NCBI RefSeq assembly: GCF_030272615.1
Contig: NC_081405.1
Span: forward strand, 309,163,374-309,227,373
Reading direction: 5' to 3'
Origin: Cryptomeria japonica
Lineage: Eukaryota > Streptophyta > Pinopsida > Cupressales > Cupressaceae
DNA length: 64,000 nt
Part shown: positions 24,050 to 35,906 of the stretch, piece by piece
Layout of the letters: each line of letters starts with the position of its first letter
Numbering within the stretch: position 1 is the first letter of the stretch
Translations under genes and position numbers: made by a program
The notes under the pieces: model-generated
Seen by the model: only the letters and a program-made list of their open reading frames with translations
Told to the model about the DNA's origin: nothing
Databases searched by the model: none

Positions 24050-24990
24050 GGTCTAACCTAGGATTCAGAGTCTGATTCCATTTCCTCTGAGGAATTAGAC
24101 TCCTCTAAAACTATAGGTTTTGATTGGTTCACTGCTAACAATGTTGCCAATGATGCTAACTTTATTGCCTGCCCCCCCTCCCCCCCACAAACCTCCCCTC
24201 TAAGCCCCCAAGCTCTATGATAGTCCTCACCAATCTTGTGAAGAATATCCCCAATGATGTGCAAAGGCAAGATAACCTGCTCAAAGTGGCTTTTTGAGAA
24301 GATAAATGTTGCTAGTATGAATATTAATAGGTTGGAGATGCTTGCAAAATCCGAAGCTAAGGCTAATACTTGGGTTGAGGGTGCAGATGAGGACAAAGTC
24401 TGGAAGGTGGCCAATGGTTTTGTTGGCCATGAGGACAATCAGTTTAAGATAAAAGGGAGAATTGATGGTTGGGATGCTAAGATGAGAATGACTAGAATGA
24501 AAAATGAGTTAGAAGAAATTTGGCATGCCCAAGAGGCCCTTAAATCTAAATTCAAGGTGGCTAACTCTTTCTGCAAGAATGTGACCAACATGCACAACTC
24601 CTCTCTATATATTATTTAGACCATTTAGGCTGAGCTTAGATGGAAAAGAGAGAAGAAGCATGAGTGGATGAAGGCCATGATCATTGGTTCTGGTCCTTTA
24701 GAGTCTATGGTGAAAGATATCCCAGATTTAGCTCTAGTTTCTTCTAACTTTGGGTTCAGGTCTTCTAAAATGGTGTCCTTTTCTGATAAAGTTTTAAACT
24801 TATTCTAGGATAGGATAGATAAAAGTTCCCCCATGTACTTGGCAATCTCTTTGTGGCTTTCATGGATATTTTTGTTGTTTTTCTAATCTTTATGTTTTGT
24901 TCCCGCTTCTATTCTTGCTGGTCTTTTAGATTCTATCCTATTTCTTGGGTGTGACTGCTCTTTTTTTGCTATGTTCTAGTGGAGGATTGT
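24050..24990 (+). pseudogene. Unrecognised charged protein relic
   Basis: It begins with an acidic Ser/Glu-rich stretch (DSESDSISSEELDSS, 24063-24110) followed by a proline-rich segment over a C run near 24170-24200. After a frameshift, a 121-codon frame (24254-24619) is rich in Lys, Glu and Met and probably helical (ARMKNELEEIWHAQ-like character). Then comes a TTT-rich 3' stretch resembling an untranslated tail. It looks like the second half of a protein analogous to the one at 20914-22488, but from another copy or family. Function unknown. Confidence 0.4.
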
Positions 24991-26580
24991 TGACTAGTTG
25001 TGCATCCGTCATGCACCCCAGGTGTCGCTTCACATATATGTATTGGTACAAACCTTTCCCGATTTTGTTAATCAAAATGTAAGAGCACCTTAGAATGCCA
25101 CATATTGAACCCAAAGATGGAAGTGTGCAGATTTTCTAGAAATCAGGAGGCGCATATGCAACATGATTCGGGGTGGATATTAGGCGGGACAATGCCCAAA
25201 TGGGGATCCACACCCATCAAAATCTAGATTAGACCCTCTTCAAGCACCTAAAGAAAATGCAAAGTATAATTATATCTAGACTCAGAGGAAATTGATGCAA
25301 ATTTATCTAATTGTTGGTAACTAATATATAACATCAAGAGAGTCTTTGGAGATGATGGTCAGTAGCTAGCTAGTATTGAACGAGAAGTGGTTTGGGTAAA
25401 TTAGATCTAGAAGATCTCTATTATTAGTATTATAACTATTTTGAGCTTATTGTGGCTTGTGCACTAGCATATGTAGCCAATTGGGAAAATCTAATAAGTA
25501 TGTGAAGTCTTGTAGGCATGTATGTTTGTTGCATTAATTGATAAAACTAATACTTTAATTTGCATCTTATTTTCTACTATTTTTTGTTTGTAGTTTGGCT
25601 ATAAGGCTAGATTGTCCATTCTAGGCCCTCCAACCATGACTGGATCATCTATGAAATAGAAATAAATATATATGGGAAGAAATGTATTTTGTGCATGCTT
25701 CTATCCCATCCCACATCTTACTTCTTGAATGCTAAATGACATAATTTTCATGAAAAATTACTTAGTGAAATGAATTTAGAGTCAAAAAATTGATGTTACC
25801 TATTAGAAATTTATTATGGATTAATGCCTCTCTCTTCCCAGTATTCAGGGAATGTCTACTTTATATTTTTCTTCACCTTCTCAATATCTACCATCATCTA
25901 CTATATCACGTGTCTTAAAAAACATTAACCAAACAAAATTAATGAGCAAATGCATACAAAATATATTACACCTTCCTCATAATAAATTTTCAAAAAAAAT
26001 TAACAAAATACACATATACTTTAATGAAATAAAAAAATAATAATTTTGCTTTCCATATCATATAATAAATCCTATATCTCCATGAAAGTATACAAACATA
26101 CTACATAATATGCACATAAAAATAAAGACTGATATACTATTTGAAATACAAAAGCATAACTAAAGTTGATGAGAAAATACTCTAATATATTCTAATAGAA
26201 ATACAAAAAAATAAAACCCCACCAAAGTTTTTAACCAAGGTAGGTGAAACGCTTTGTAGAAAACCACACATCTAGCTATAAGTTCATGTGCCCTTCTTGA
26301 AAATAAGGTGAAATCATGAGCAAGACATCTTGGAGTTTGAAATTATTTTTGCATAAATATAAATTGCAAGAAAATATGGTTTGGAACAGTGTTAAAATAT
26401 TCTTTGACCCACTAATAATCAAATAAACTATTAATTTTCTTCACTATAAAAAATGTAAAAATAAAAAATAAAATTAAAATAGTTCTTCAAGACCAAATTA
26501 ATCAAATTAATTGCAAATAGTCAATTGAAAAATATAGTTTTCTCCTATACAGGAAATGACTATACAAGGAAAACCATAGT
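24991..26580. other. Intergenic DNA, no gene
   Basis: No supported coding sequence. The frame at 25852-26040 is in AT-rich sequence and has no motif. A-rich from about 26000. Confidence 0.55.
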
Positions 26581-27420
26581 ATTTAATTTATTTATGTCAT
26601 TTGAATATTGAAAGAGTTTCATCCTCGGATTCGATGGATCGTATATATATATCGTTGTTTATTTACTGTGTGCTTCATCTGTTTCTGTATTTGGACAAAG
26701 GACCATATCTTTATTTTAGTTTATTTCTATATTTTTCTATTGTATTTACATGTTACATTTTTCCATTTAGTTTTTGTAGGGTTTATAACAAAATTCTTAG
26801 ATTTTATCATTTATTCTTTTGTATATCATCTTTGTGGTAATAGAGATGGCAAGCCTAGTATGCCAAACCTAATATAAATAATTAAGAGTTTAGAAAAATT
26901 CACATGATATATGATGATAAGGTGAGTCTTGTAGTTTTAATTGATAGAATTGCTCTCGTAGATATTATAGGGAAAGTATTTTTTGAACTATTATTTGTGA
27001 TAAAGCGATAAATTTGGTATATGATTCATAACTTGAAAATGTATGTATATTAATTTCTATAGCAACATGGTGGAATTGAAGATGAGTCATTCATTTAGAG
27101 GATAAATCAGCTAGTTCAATTATTATAAATGAAATTTGTATATAAATAAAGGTAATTTTTTTGTTGCATAAAAAGGAAAAGCAAAGAATCTTCTAGTTGT
27201 GTGGTATGGTTGTAATGTGTAATGATAGATCTATATATAATGCCACACATGTGGTAATTTAAATTCCTTGTAGTTTTGATACAAAATCAGTAAAAATCAT
27301 CATAGATAGTAAAAAATATATTCAGTGAATCTTGAAGTTGAATTCTTTATGTTAGTAATACATAGGCAAAATTTGAAACATTACTTCTCATAATGAAGAT
27401 TATTATATTCTCATATAAAT
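26581..27420. repeat. Left copy of a diverged direct duplication flanking the expansin gene
   Basis: Blocks match 29541-30250 in the same order and orientation. Examples are GAATATTGAAAG, TTTACNRTGTGCT, the AGAGGAYAA...AGTTAGTT segment, and the stretch GCAAAGAATCTTCT...TATATATAATG. The offset is about 2.95 kb. Divergence is high, so the duplication is old. The other copy lies just upstream of the expansin-like gene. Confidence 0.6.
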
Positions 27421-27956
27421 GAAATAAGTATTATTGAATCCCATTTGCTATAATATATAGTTTCATATTTTCAAATTTTGATCTAATTTTTTAAAATGAT
27501 ATAAGGTAACTATCTTTTATAAATCTCATCAAATTTTTTCATGAAAGTCACAAACCTTGCACAATAAATATTTTAATCTTTCAATTGCATGGTTTTAAAA
27601 AAGGATTATTATTCTTTTTAAAATAGAGAAATAAAATTGATGCTAAAAGATATTATTAAATTTAAATGTATTTTCTATCTATTTTTCACAGATTGTTGGA
27701 AAACTAAAGCTTTGATCCATAAAGGAACACAATTTAGAGAGAAAAAAATTAATGTAAATTCAATTTTCAATTGAAAAACAAAATATAAGACCCCGAAAGG
27801 AAATGAGGCGCCGAACAATCATATTTTATATGATTTTTATTGCACACGCAAACCAGTCACTACTTGATTGAAGAATTCAGTGCCGGAATATTTATTTAGG
27901 ATTCGTAAGACGACATGTCGAGGAAGAGAGAAATACATTGGATCTCCCTTCTTCAA

Positions 27957-27962
27957 TTTATT
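27957..27962 (-). terminator. Polyadenylation signal of the expansin-like B gene
   Basis: AATAAA on the minus strand, about 40 bp past the TGA at 28004-28002. Further A/T-rich near-upstream elements follow at 27885-27900. It would give a short 3' untranslated region. Confidence 0.6.
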
Positions 27963-28001
27963 TGTGCTCAACGCCACCAGGTTGTGTAGTTATCATAATG
28001 A

Positions 28002-29155
28002 TCAGTATTTCAGCTGAACGCCAGCATCATATACAGCGCCAGCTTTCCAATGTGACGGTATAGGATTACGAGCGTAAATCCATTCTCCCCGTGACAGTTG
28101 GAATCGAATAGCGAGATTGCCCTTGGGAGGTGACATTACTATGTCCCACACACCCCCATAACTCCTCCTCATCGCTTTCCAATCAGACATTCTCTCCTGC
28201 CATTACACCCTCACATGTCAACAATAGAGAATTATATATTATAAAATCAAGATGAATTTTCACCGTAATGTATGACTTTGTTTGATATACCTGACAAAGT
28301 TCAACAGCCACTACACGTCTTTGGCCTCCTTGGTACAACAACACCAAAGATAGGTAATAGGGGTAATTACTGCTCTTGTTAATCTTGAACACGATGTTAT
28401 GACCTGGATAGTTGCAAGGTACTCTGGCATATTGCAGCCAGCATAAGCATTAGTTAGTAATAGTTGAGAATATAGCAAAAAGTGTAATGTTTAAATCTCT
28501 ATATTCTTACCGTTTGTAGTCAATGTCGACAACACCCAAAGCCTTAAGCTACTTATCTTTCCCCGGCCAGGCCATAGTCTTGAAAGCATGAGGACTCATA
28601 ATGAAATCAGTTCGATCGCCTTCTCCATGATCTGTTACCACTACTGTTACTCCAATGTCTGTACATAGATACTTATTTTTGCATCTCACCTATCCAACAA
28701 TCAAGGTCATTCAGCACTCCAATTTATTATAATGTTATAGCGGGATGCTTGTTTAAAAATATAATGATAGTAATAAAGGTTTATGTGCATTAATTATATA
28801 ATAATAGTTACCTGATAGCAGGCGCCACATCGAGCCCCATTTCTGTATAATGACTGACTTGCCGCAGCAACATTTCCAGCCATGACGTCTCTCCCATACC
28901 CACCATATCCACAGGCGCCACCTACATATTCAAATTTAGCTTATCTTTCATTTCTTTAATAACAGAGTGAAAACTAAATCATAATGCGAACATATAATGT
29001 TAGTATGTATTACTGGAAGTTCCTAAGGCATCTGGAGTTCCATAATAAGCTGCCCGTGATTGTATGAACTGGGAAGTGGGGTAACCAACGCTCAAAGCTA
29101 CTTCGAGCCCTATTAGGAGCAGAGCAACTAATATTCCCGAGTGATGATAAGCCAT
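28002..29155 (-). pseudogene. EXLB: Expansin-like B gene, five exons, in-frame TAG
   Basis: Cell-wall protein of the expansin superfamily, secreted; expansin-like B members have no proven loosening activity. Exons on the minus strand: 29155-29014, 28921-28812, 28689-28511, 28423-28291 and 28196-28002, all with GT-AG introns and matching phases; 252 codons, near the usual length. Residues 1-24 are a signal peptide. The N-terminal double-psi barrel shows SSGACGYGGYGRDV, RCGACYQVRCKNKYLC and VVTDHGEGDRTDF; the HFD triad of true expansins is absent, as in the family. The C-terminal domain shows YLSLVLLYQGGQRRV, WKAMRRSYGGVWD and SHWKAGAVYDAGVQL. Codon 131 is TAG (28551-28549), probably from CAG. 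It may be a pseudogene, a null allele or a sequencing error. The other splice sites and reading frame are intact. Confidence 0.9.
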
Positions 29156-29257
29156 TCTTACAACCAGGGATAAGAAATTGATTTCAACTGTAACAAAGCC
29201 TTACTAGACTACTGGACAAATAGAGAGTGGAATGAAATCAATTGTGTTTCTAAATTG

Positions 29258-29265
29258 TATTTATA
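29258..29265 (-). promoter_or_regulatory. TATA box of the expansin-like B gene
   Basis: The minus strand reads TATAAATA, 103-110 bp upstream of the ATG at 29155. This predicts transcription starting near 29230 and a leader of about 75 bases. Flanking CCTATAAATACAA is a good plant core promoter. Confidence 0.72.
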
Positions 29266-29540
29266 GGCAAATGAATGAGCTCAAGCCTCCGGTTCTAATA
29301 AAAAAGCTGCAACATTTTTTGCGTTTCATAGATAATATATAATCCCCACGTACTACAATTACAATTTGACCATGTCTGTATACGTGGATGAGGTTTACCG
29401 AGATTACATACATAGATTCGATAAACAGTATTCTAAAATATAGTTGCTGCTCCCTGCTTTATATGATTCACCTACTCCTATGATGACTCGCCTCTGAGCG
29501 GGGATAAACCTCGAAAAAATAAAACCAAACGTAGGTTGTT

Positions 29541-30250
29541 CAATTTATTTAAGTCATCTGAATATTGAAAGCGCTGCGTCCCCGGTATCAGTTAGGGCCC
29601 TATGTTTATCTTTTGTTCATTTACGATGTGCTCCCTGGTTTACACCTAGAGCACTGTTAATCGTTTCACTTTATTTGTAATGGTTCTTATCATATTTAGA
29701 TGCAATCGAATTTTTCATTTTTTTCATTTAGTGATCATTGCGCATATTTCAACACTTTTTTGAATATATTTATTTATTTATTTGTTTGTTTATAAATGGT
29801 TAGGTGGGATTTTATATATAATTAATACTTTAAAATCTATTATTATAATAGATGTTTAAGATCAAATCCTTACTTATAACTTTTATGGTAATGTCTTGAA
29901 ATAGAGGACAAGATCAATTAGTTAGTTGACATTGACTTCATTTAATTTATAGGAAACATGTGGATCAATACCACATCAAAATGTTGTTTCATAACAAGGC
30001 AATGCAAATGATCTTCTTGTTAGGTGGTATAATTTTAGAGTGGAATACAAGTTCTAAATATATAATGGCATCCATGGGAAATTTGATTCCATGTGGTTAA
30101 GATGTAGCACCAATAAAAATAATTATGAATAGGAAGAAATTTATTTTATTATTCTTTATGGTGAATTTTTTGACTTTAAAGTTCAAAGAAATTACTTCAA
30201 GGATAATTTATCTTAAAGAAGATTACTAAATGTCACTCTATATGGTACTT
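29541..30250. repeat. Right copy of the diverged direct duplication
   Basis: The partner of 26581-27420. It lies 275-1000 bp upstream of the expansin-like gene's TATA box. It could be a mobile element or the remains of a tandem gene duplication whose other gene copy has gone. Confidence 0.6.
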
Positions 30251-31839
30251 GTTTTGATCCATTGACTCCTTTTGTTTAATTATTCCATCTCTTGCCTAAT
30301 ATTTTTCATGAATCTCCATTAACTAATACTACCATTTGATTTTTATAAAAAATGATTTAAATGCGACTTGCTATTGCTCTTTTTGTGATCATGTATCTCT
30401 ATGGTGCATGCCTTTATTTATCATTTTCATTGATTTCAATATTTTTTGAGCTCAAAGAGATATTATAAATACCATTTGATTTTCATTATGATTAATAAAA
30501 GGCGGGTTGGACCCATACCATGTGCTTTTTATTACTTGCACTATTTTATTAAAATTATTTGTTCACTTACTATTCCTATTTCACTATCACAAATATTTTT
30601 TCCATATTTGTTTGATTACCAATCGACAACACTTCCACTTTGCATACTACTAGGACATGTTCTTGCATATACATTTTTATTTCTCTTGAAGTGTCTAAGT
30701 TGTTAATACATAGAGAAACATCTCTTCTTGAGTATGTTGGAAAGATAGTGTGTCATTGATTCATATCCCATCTCTCATATTATCAGCAATACAATTTTCA
30801 AATGCAAGAAGTCAATAAAACATAACATACATTAGCTTAGAAGAAACTAGAGATCTTAAATAATTGTTTATCTATAGAAGAAAACTTCACTTGTAAATAT
30901 CACAATGTCATGGGTGGACTATTATAATTGTTTAGCTAGATAGAGCTATATCAAAATGAAAAAAAACATGTTCATTTTTAAAACAAGTTCATTTTCATTC
31001 AAAAGATAATACCTAAAATCCGTCAACCAATAGTAATTGGCTTTATTAGAAAACAAGCTATATATACATTGCTTATGGTAGAAAATATATATACAACATA
31101 TACCACAACTCAAACAAGTTACTCCTTCCCTAACATAGTGATCCAAAATAAAAGATGCAAAACTATATTTTAATCCAAGTCATGTCACTATGCTTTCTAC
31201 TTAACCATGTCGTCATTGATGAAAATAATTTATCATCACAAATATGACCAATTACTACTCTTTTAGGCTTGCCTTAGTTATTTAAGATGTTGAAACCAAA
31301 TGAAATTAGTTTTGCAGAAGTCAAAACCCTAAGAAATTATGTTTTATAAACTATGAGGTCAAAAGAAACTATCAATCTTTATGTAATGTAAAAATTGTAA
31401 CAATAAAAACATAGTCAGTCTATTGATTTATTTATTGATGTCCAACAAATAATTTATTTATAGCTCAACTTTAATGTAATATTTACATCAACATTCCTTC
31501 CCTTATTACATTGTTCCTGAAAATATACCATTGAAACCTCAAGTTTCACCTAGCCAAAGGAACCCCTTAAGGATCAAATCACAAAATTTGTTTATCATGA
31601 TTAAAACAACAATGTTAATTTCAACCAATGATGATCCCATATAGTAGAAAAACATGTACCCAAAAAATAAAACACACCTTTATAATGAAATTCATGAAAC
31701 TCCTTAAGAAAAACTTACAAGTTGTTTAGTCCTCAAAATCCCAAATAAATAAAATATGCTCTACTATAATAGACTAAAGCTAATTATTTGAAAGTATTAA
31801 CTTTGCATGCTAATATTTAGTCTTGCTAAAACATGGTTA
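30251..31839. other. Intergenic DNA, no gene
   Basis: AT-rich. Hydrophobic open frames (30446-30706 plus, 30946-31146 minus) have composition-driven residues and no motif. Nothing else is recognised. Confidence 0.55.
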
Positions 31840-32290
31840 GAGGGCGGTTGGGGGTAAGCCGGTCATCTCTTTAGCCCGTCATTCTTTAGCCCGATGTTAT
31901 GTTATGGCCTGCCATCTATATATCCTGTTAGCCTGGTTCGGTGTAAGGTCCATACATGCTTGGTGGATCCCCCTCCCACAGGCCCCCGTTACGGACTATG
32001 GTTTTCGAAATGGAATTGGCTATGCCTTTGTGCTTGCCGGTCATGGATAGGAATCTCACTCTAGCTTCTGCTACTACTGTGTGTGCCTTTCTTTGCTAGT
32101 GGTACTATCACTCGGGCAATTGGATCTACTACCTTTGCCCCTGCCACCTCTCTAGCAAGGGAGCCTAAACTAGCAGCCGGGGTGGGTGGTTCCCAACTAG
32201 AGTTGCCCAAGAAATATCCGGCATCTACTGAAGCGGCTATTTTTTATCAAATAAATCCACGAAGAAATGTGTCTCACTATGCATCATAGG
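31840..32290. other. GC-rich island, possibly organelle-derived
   Basis: About 450 bp of roughly balanced base composition with many CCCG, GCCGG and CTAGC words, set sharply in AT-rich DNA. A 68-codon frame at 32083-32289 has no known motif. The texture resembles plant mitochondrial intergenic DNA (a nuclear insert of mitochondrial DNA), but I recognise no organelle gene. The edges are abrupt near 31840 and 32290. Confidence 0.4.
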
Positions 32291-33460
32291 ACCAAAAAAT
32301 GTTAAGGCTTGACTGTAATGAATTTATGAGGCACTTACATGTTACCAAAAGTTTGAAGATTCTAAATTCAAGTGTCATTGTAGACAATTACTCTTTCATC
32401 ATATTAATTGTGGTATAAATTTTTAAATGTGATTAAAAAAACCGTACATGACTTCCTTCAATTTTGATTAGTAGAACACTCTGTCTCATGCCCACTATCA
32501 AATGTAGATTCTCTTATCACACATTGACTACATACATTGATATAGACTTTGTCAAACAATGAAATTGAGCACCACAATAAATAATTTAGGTCACATCCAC
32601 TTCCTTTGTGAAATGGTTCCAAATGATCATAGAATTAGATTGCACAAAAGAACATGATGCACACAATGAAGGGAACATAGAATTATATAGAAAAACCATC
32701 ACTTATGTGACTTAGATATAGAAAGTGCTTAATAGTGAATTGAAACTTTTACATTTAATTACTTCAACAAATCATACTATTAATATTATTGCAAACTAAA
32801 AAACATCATTATCAAACCACTTAGTAGAATTCCAAACCCAGTAAAACATTACTAACATACAATTTTATATCATTCCTTGTCTAGAATTTGGATATTCGAC
32901 TTATCATTAATTTAAAATAGCTCATTATGAGTCGAATGGCTTGAGCACCTTGCTATTAGAGTGATTATTTACAATGAAATTAAGACAAAATCTAGCCTTG
33001 TGACACTCAATGCAAAATATTCAAAGCGAGCCAAGAGGATCATGGAGCCACTCTTCAAGCCCATTGATGAAAGCCTCACAAACTTGTATCGCTTCAAACT
33101 CTAATGAGACTTCCCTTAATTAGAATTGGCTACTTTGAATATATAGTAATAGGATTTTGTAATTATGACTAAATCTCCTTACAAGTCAATTCTCATCTAC
33201 TCAAGACTTTATAAATATATCTACTCATGCAACATGCCTTGATGATGTCCATACAGTGCTTATAAACTTCTTTTTTAACAAAAATGTGAAGAAAGTTATA
33301 GGATTTGCATTTTTTTTCTTTCACACCTAGAAAGTTGTATTTTTTTTGGTGATTTATCTATAAATTATATAGCCTTCATACGCAAAAATTCAAATAATAC
33401 TTAGGATTCCATCATATATTGGCAAGGCATTGCACACTCTATATACTTCTTCATTTCTAT
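32291..33460. other. Intergenic DNA, no gene
   Basis: AT-rich, short broken frames, no motif recognised. Confidence 0.55.
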
Positions 33461-33700
33461 GTGATAGTGGTTTTAAGAACTATCACATAATACTTAGTGA
33501 TGGACAAACAAATTATAGAGAATGGAGGTAAGTGGTTTTAAGAACTATCACATTGTTCATCCATGAATGTTTTAAGAACTATCACATTGTTTTCCCATGA
33601 ATGTTCCTAAAACCAGTTACCTCTTCTCTCTATAATTTGATGACAAGAAAATCAAATAATACTTAGTGATTGACAAACAATGTGATAGTTCTTAAAAATT
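33461..33700. repeat. Fold-back repeat cluster (MITE-like)
   Basis: A 37-bp arm at 33508-33544 (CAAATTATAGAGAATGG..., ending TTTTAAGAAC) is repeated in inverse orientation at 33603-33640. The word TTTTAAGAACTATCACA occurs at about 33470, 33535 and 33570, and inverted at about 33679-33697. AATACTTAGTGAT(G/T)GACAAACAA is present twice in direct orientation (near 33487 and 33656). A small hairpin GTGATAGT...ACTATCAC lies at 33461-33486. No coding sequence. Confidence 0.8.
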
Positions 33701-33715
33701 TGATCATCCCGTTTG

Positions 33716-34012
33716 TGTTGGTGCAATGTACCAACCGAAGATCACAAATGCAAGCACTTCCATAGAAAGAGAGAGAATATTGATCACTAGGAAATGACAT
33801 TGAGCTGAGATGAATGATAATGCATAATAAGCTCTTATTATAATGGCATGAGTGAGAAAGAGAGTACTAATAAGGTGCAAAAGTAGTTACGATAGACCTA
33901 CATTATTTACTAAATAATAATATTAATCTCTACCTACTCATCCATAATAAGACTATGTGCCTAAGTTGGAATTAAGCATGTAAATAGGTAAATAACTATT
34001 TACTCAAATGCA
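33716..34012. repeat. Possible degenerate solo LTR
   Basis: It starts TGTTGGTGCAATG and ends TTTACTCAAATGCA. Internal layout (a GGTGCAAAAGTAG...-like segment, then TCTACCTACTCATC, then AAATAACTATTTACTC) resembles the LTRs at 12826 and 15928. No target duplication found. Confidence 0.35.
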
Positions 34013-34061
34013 TATATGTGTAGAAAAAAATTACATAGCAAGAAAAGTTACAATATAAATA

Positions 34062-34325
34062 TGTTGGAGAATATTAATTTAGTTGATAGTTTTTAGTATG
34101 GTAGGTAATAAATAAATTAACAGTTAGTTCTAGGAGTTATTCACATAAGGGAATTTTGGTTGTTATTCATGATAACTTTAAAGGCTTAAAAATTCCTAAT
34201 GTATTACTATATAATATCACTAGAAAATCAATATTTCATTTTATGTTTATTACTATTATTGTACAAACTATGAAGTAGTCTAGAGTTGCATTTGCTAGGT
34301 CTACCAACTTGACATGGTGCTAGAG
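34062..34325 (+). repeat. Copia-type LTR with adjacent primer site
   Basis: A 253-bp sequence starting TGTTGGAGAATATT and ending CAACTTGACA at 34314 is followed at once by TGGTGCTAGAG. This is a degraded form of the tRNA-iMet primer site TGGTATCAGAG. So it is a 5' LTR plus the start of an internal region; the rest of that element is lost or displaced by the copia element at 34767. Confidence 0.6.
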
Positions 34326-34766
34326 AATTCATTATTCTTGTACACATGAAAAGATGAAGGAAGGTGTTTGAGGATGAGGTTCTTAATAATTTGCAATGAG
34401 GGCTAAGGTTATGTTTTGGGCATTGAAAAATATTTTTCTAAATGATATATTTTTATTTAGTTTCAAATAGTTGAAATAAAATATAAATAAATTTGTTGTT
34501 TCTCAACATCATTTTAAAATTAAAGTTTGTTTGAAAGTAGGGGAACAGTTCTATTTGACCTAGAATTTATTTGAAATTATTTACAACATTTAACTACTAG
34601 TTTGAAGAATAATATTTGTATGTTTGACTATTGTGTTTACATTTTGGATGTATAAAACAACAAGGTACTAGACATTATATGAAAATTGAATATATGTTAG
34701 CAAAAGTAGGTATTTGGATCAACTTATAGATGTTGGAGAGCTTGTTGATAAAGATGATGAAACGGT

Positions 34767-35904
34767 TGTTGGCAAGAGATATTGCATAAGTATAGATAAG
34801 TATATGGGAGTTTTCATTGATGGCAACCCAGCTTAGATCCATCCAAACTATATAAATTCATCCTACGGGAAGTACAAAGTCCAATTTTTCTTGTCTGGAA
34901 GGTGGAGCACAATATTGGACAATATGGGGCTATTTTGAGTAAAACTTTATATTGGTTGCATATTTTTCTTTGCAATGATACAAGTAGTTGGTTGAATGTC
35001 TAGAGTAGCTTATTATTGAATCTTAGCCTTTGGTGTTGTCTTTCATACATGATTGAAGATCCGGTATTCGACATTTCAGGAAGAAAAATTCTATTTGAAT
35101 GAATGCTGATGTAACGTATTGTGCAAAATTATTGCAATGATTTTGGTTATGATTTTGTGTTCGAGGTTGCTTGGCCGACATGTGGGAAGAATCTAGTCAA
35201 TTTGTTTTGTTCCACATATGCATTGGTGACTAGATTCTGCCAACACATCTTACACATTTCATATTTTACAAATGTTCTTGAAGCCGACTTGTTGGTGAGA
35301 TAAATTCAAATTGTGGACATATATAAAAGATTGGAAAGTTTATTTTGAATATCAGAGAGTGTGCGAGTGTTGTGTATGTGCAATTGTGCACAGTTCCACG
35401 TGTACAATTGAAGGACTTTTTCTCTGGATTAAAGCAGATTAGCAGACCAAAGCAGTGAGTCTTAGAGCAGTGAGATAGTTGTATTGTGTGCTTAAAGAGG
35501 AACTATCACAGTCATTTAAAGATGCTAATTTACAGTTCAACCCTATTTTTACCTTTTGTAATTCCTTTGTAAGGAAGTGAGCCTTCCAGGGTTGTATCCC
35601 TTAATGTAATTTGAGCACTGACCTCTAGGCAGTGTGTTTGAATGCCTGTGTATTCGTCATTATAATATTTCATTTACTTCTAACAGGGTATTATCTCATT
35701 GTGGGTAGGTTCCCACCATGGTTTTTCCCTTAATCTGGTTTACCACATACAAAATATTGGACTTATGGTGGTAGTTTTGTGTTTGTTTTTCTTATGCTTA
35801 TCTCTCTTATTCATTTGAATTAAATAGTTTGCAGAGCTAGTTTAGAAAGTTAAAAGTTGTAGAACACTGATTCACCCCCCTCTTAGTGTTCATTGATTCC
35901 AACA
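34767..35904 (+). repeat. 5' LTR of the copia-type element
   Basis: 1138 bp, matching 40854-41971 over the full length with many substitutions. It carries TATATAAAAG at 35320-35329 and a likely transcript end region near 35560 (TTTTGTAATTCC). Confidence 0.9.
35320..35329 (+). promoter_or_regulatory. TATA box in the 5' LTR
   Basis: TATATAAAAG lies 575 bp before the LTR end, in the position of an LTR promoter separating U3 from R. Confidence 0.55.
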
Positions 35905-35906
35905 AT

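Noticed and set aside
26601-26877. Two overlapping Phe/Tyr/Leu-rich frames resembling membrane segments
   Set aside because: T-rich DNA gives such residues in any frame, and the region is part of the diverged direct duplication whose other copy is not open.
25852-27420. Search for a second, decayed expansin copy left of the gene
   Set aside because: None of the cysteine blocks or the WKAMRRSYG-type motif could be found on either strand, so only the flanking duplication is supported.
33461-33700. Repeat cluster considered as a CRISPR array
   Set aside because: The repeats are irregular, occur in both orientations, lack uniform spacers and lie in a plant nuclear genome.
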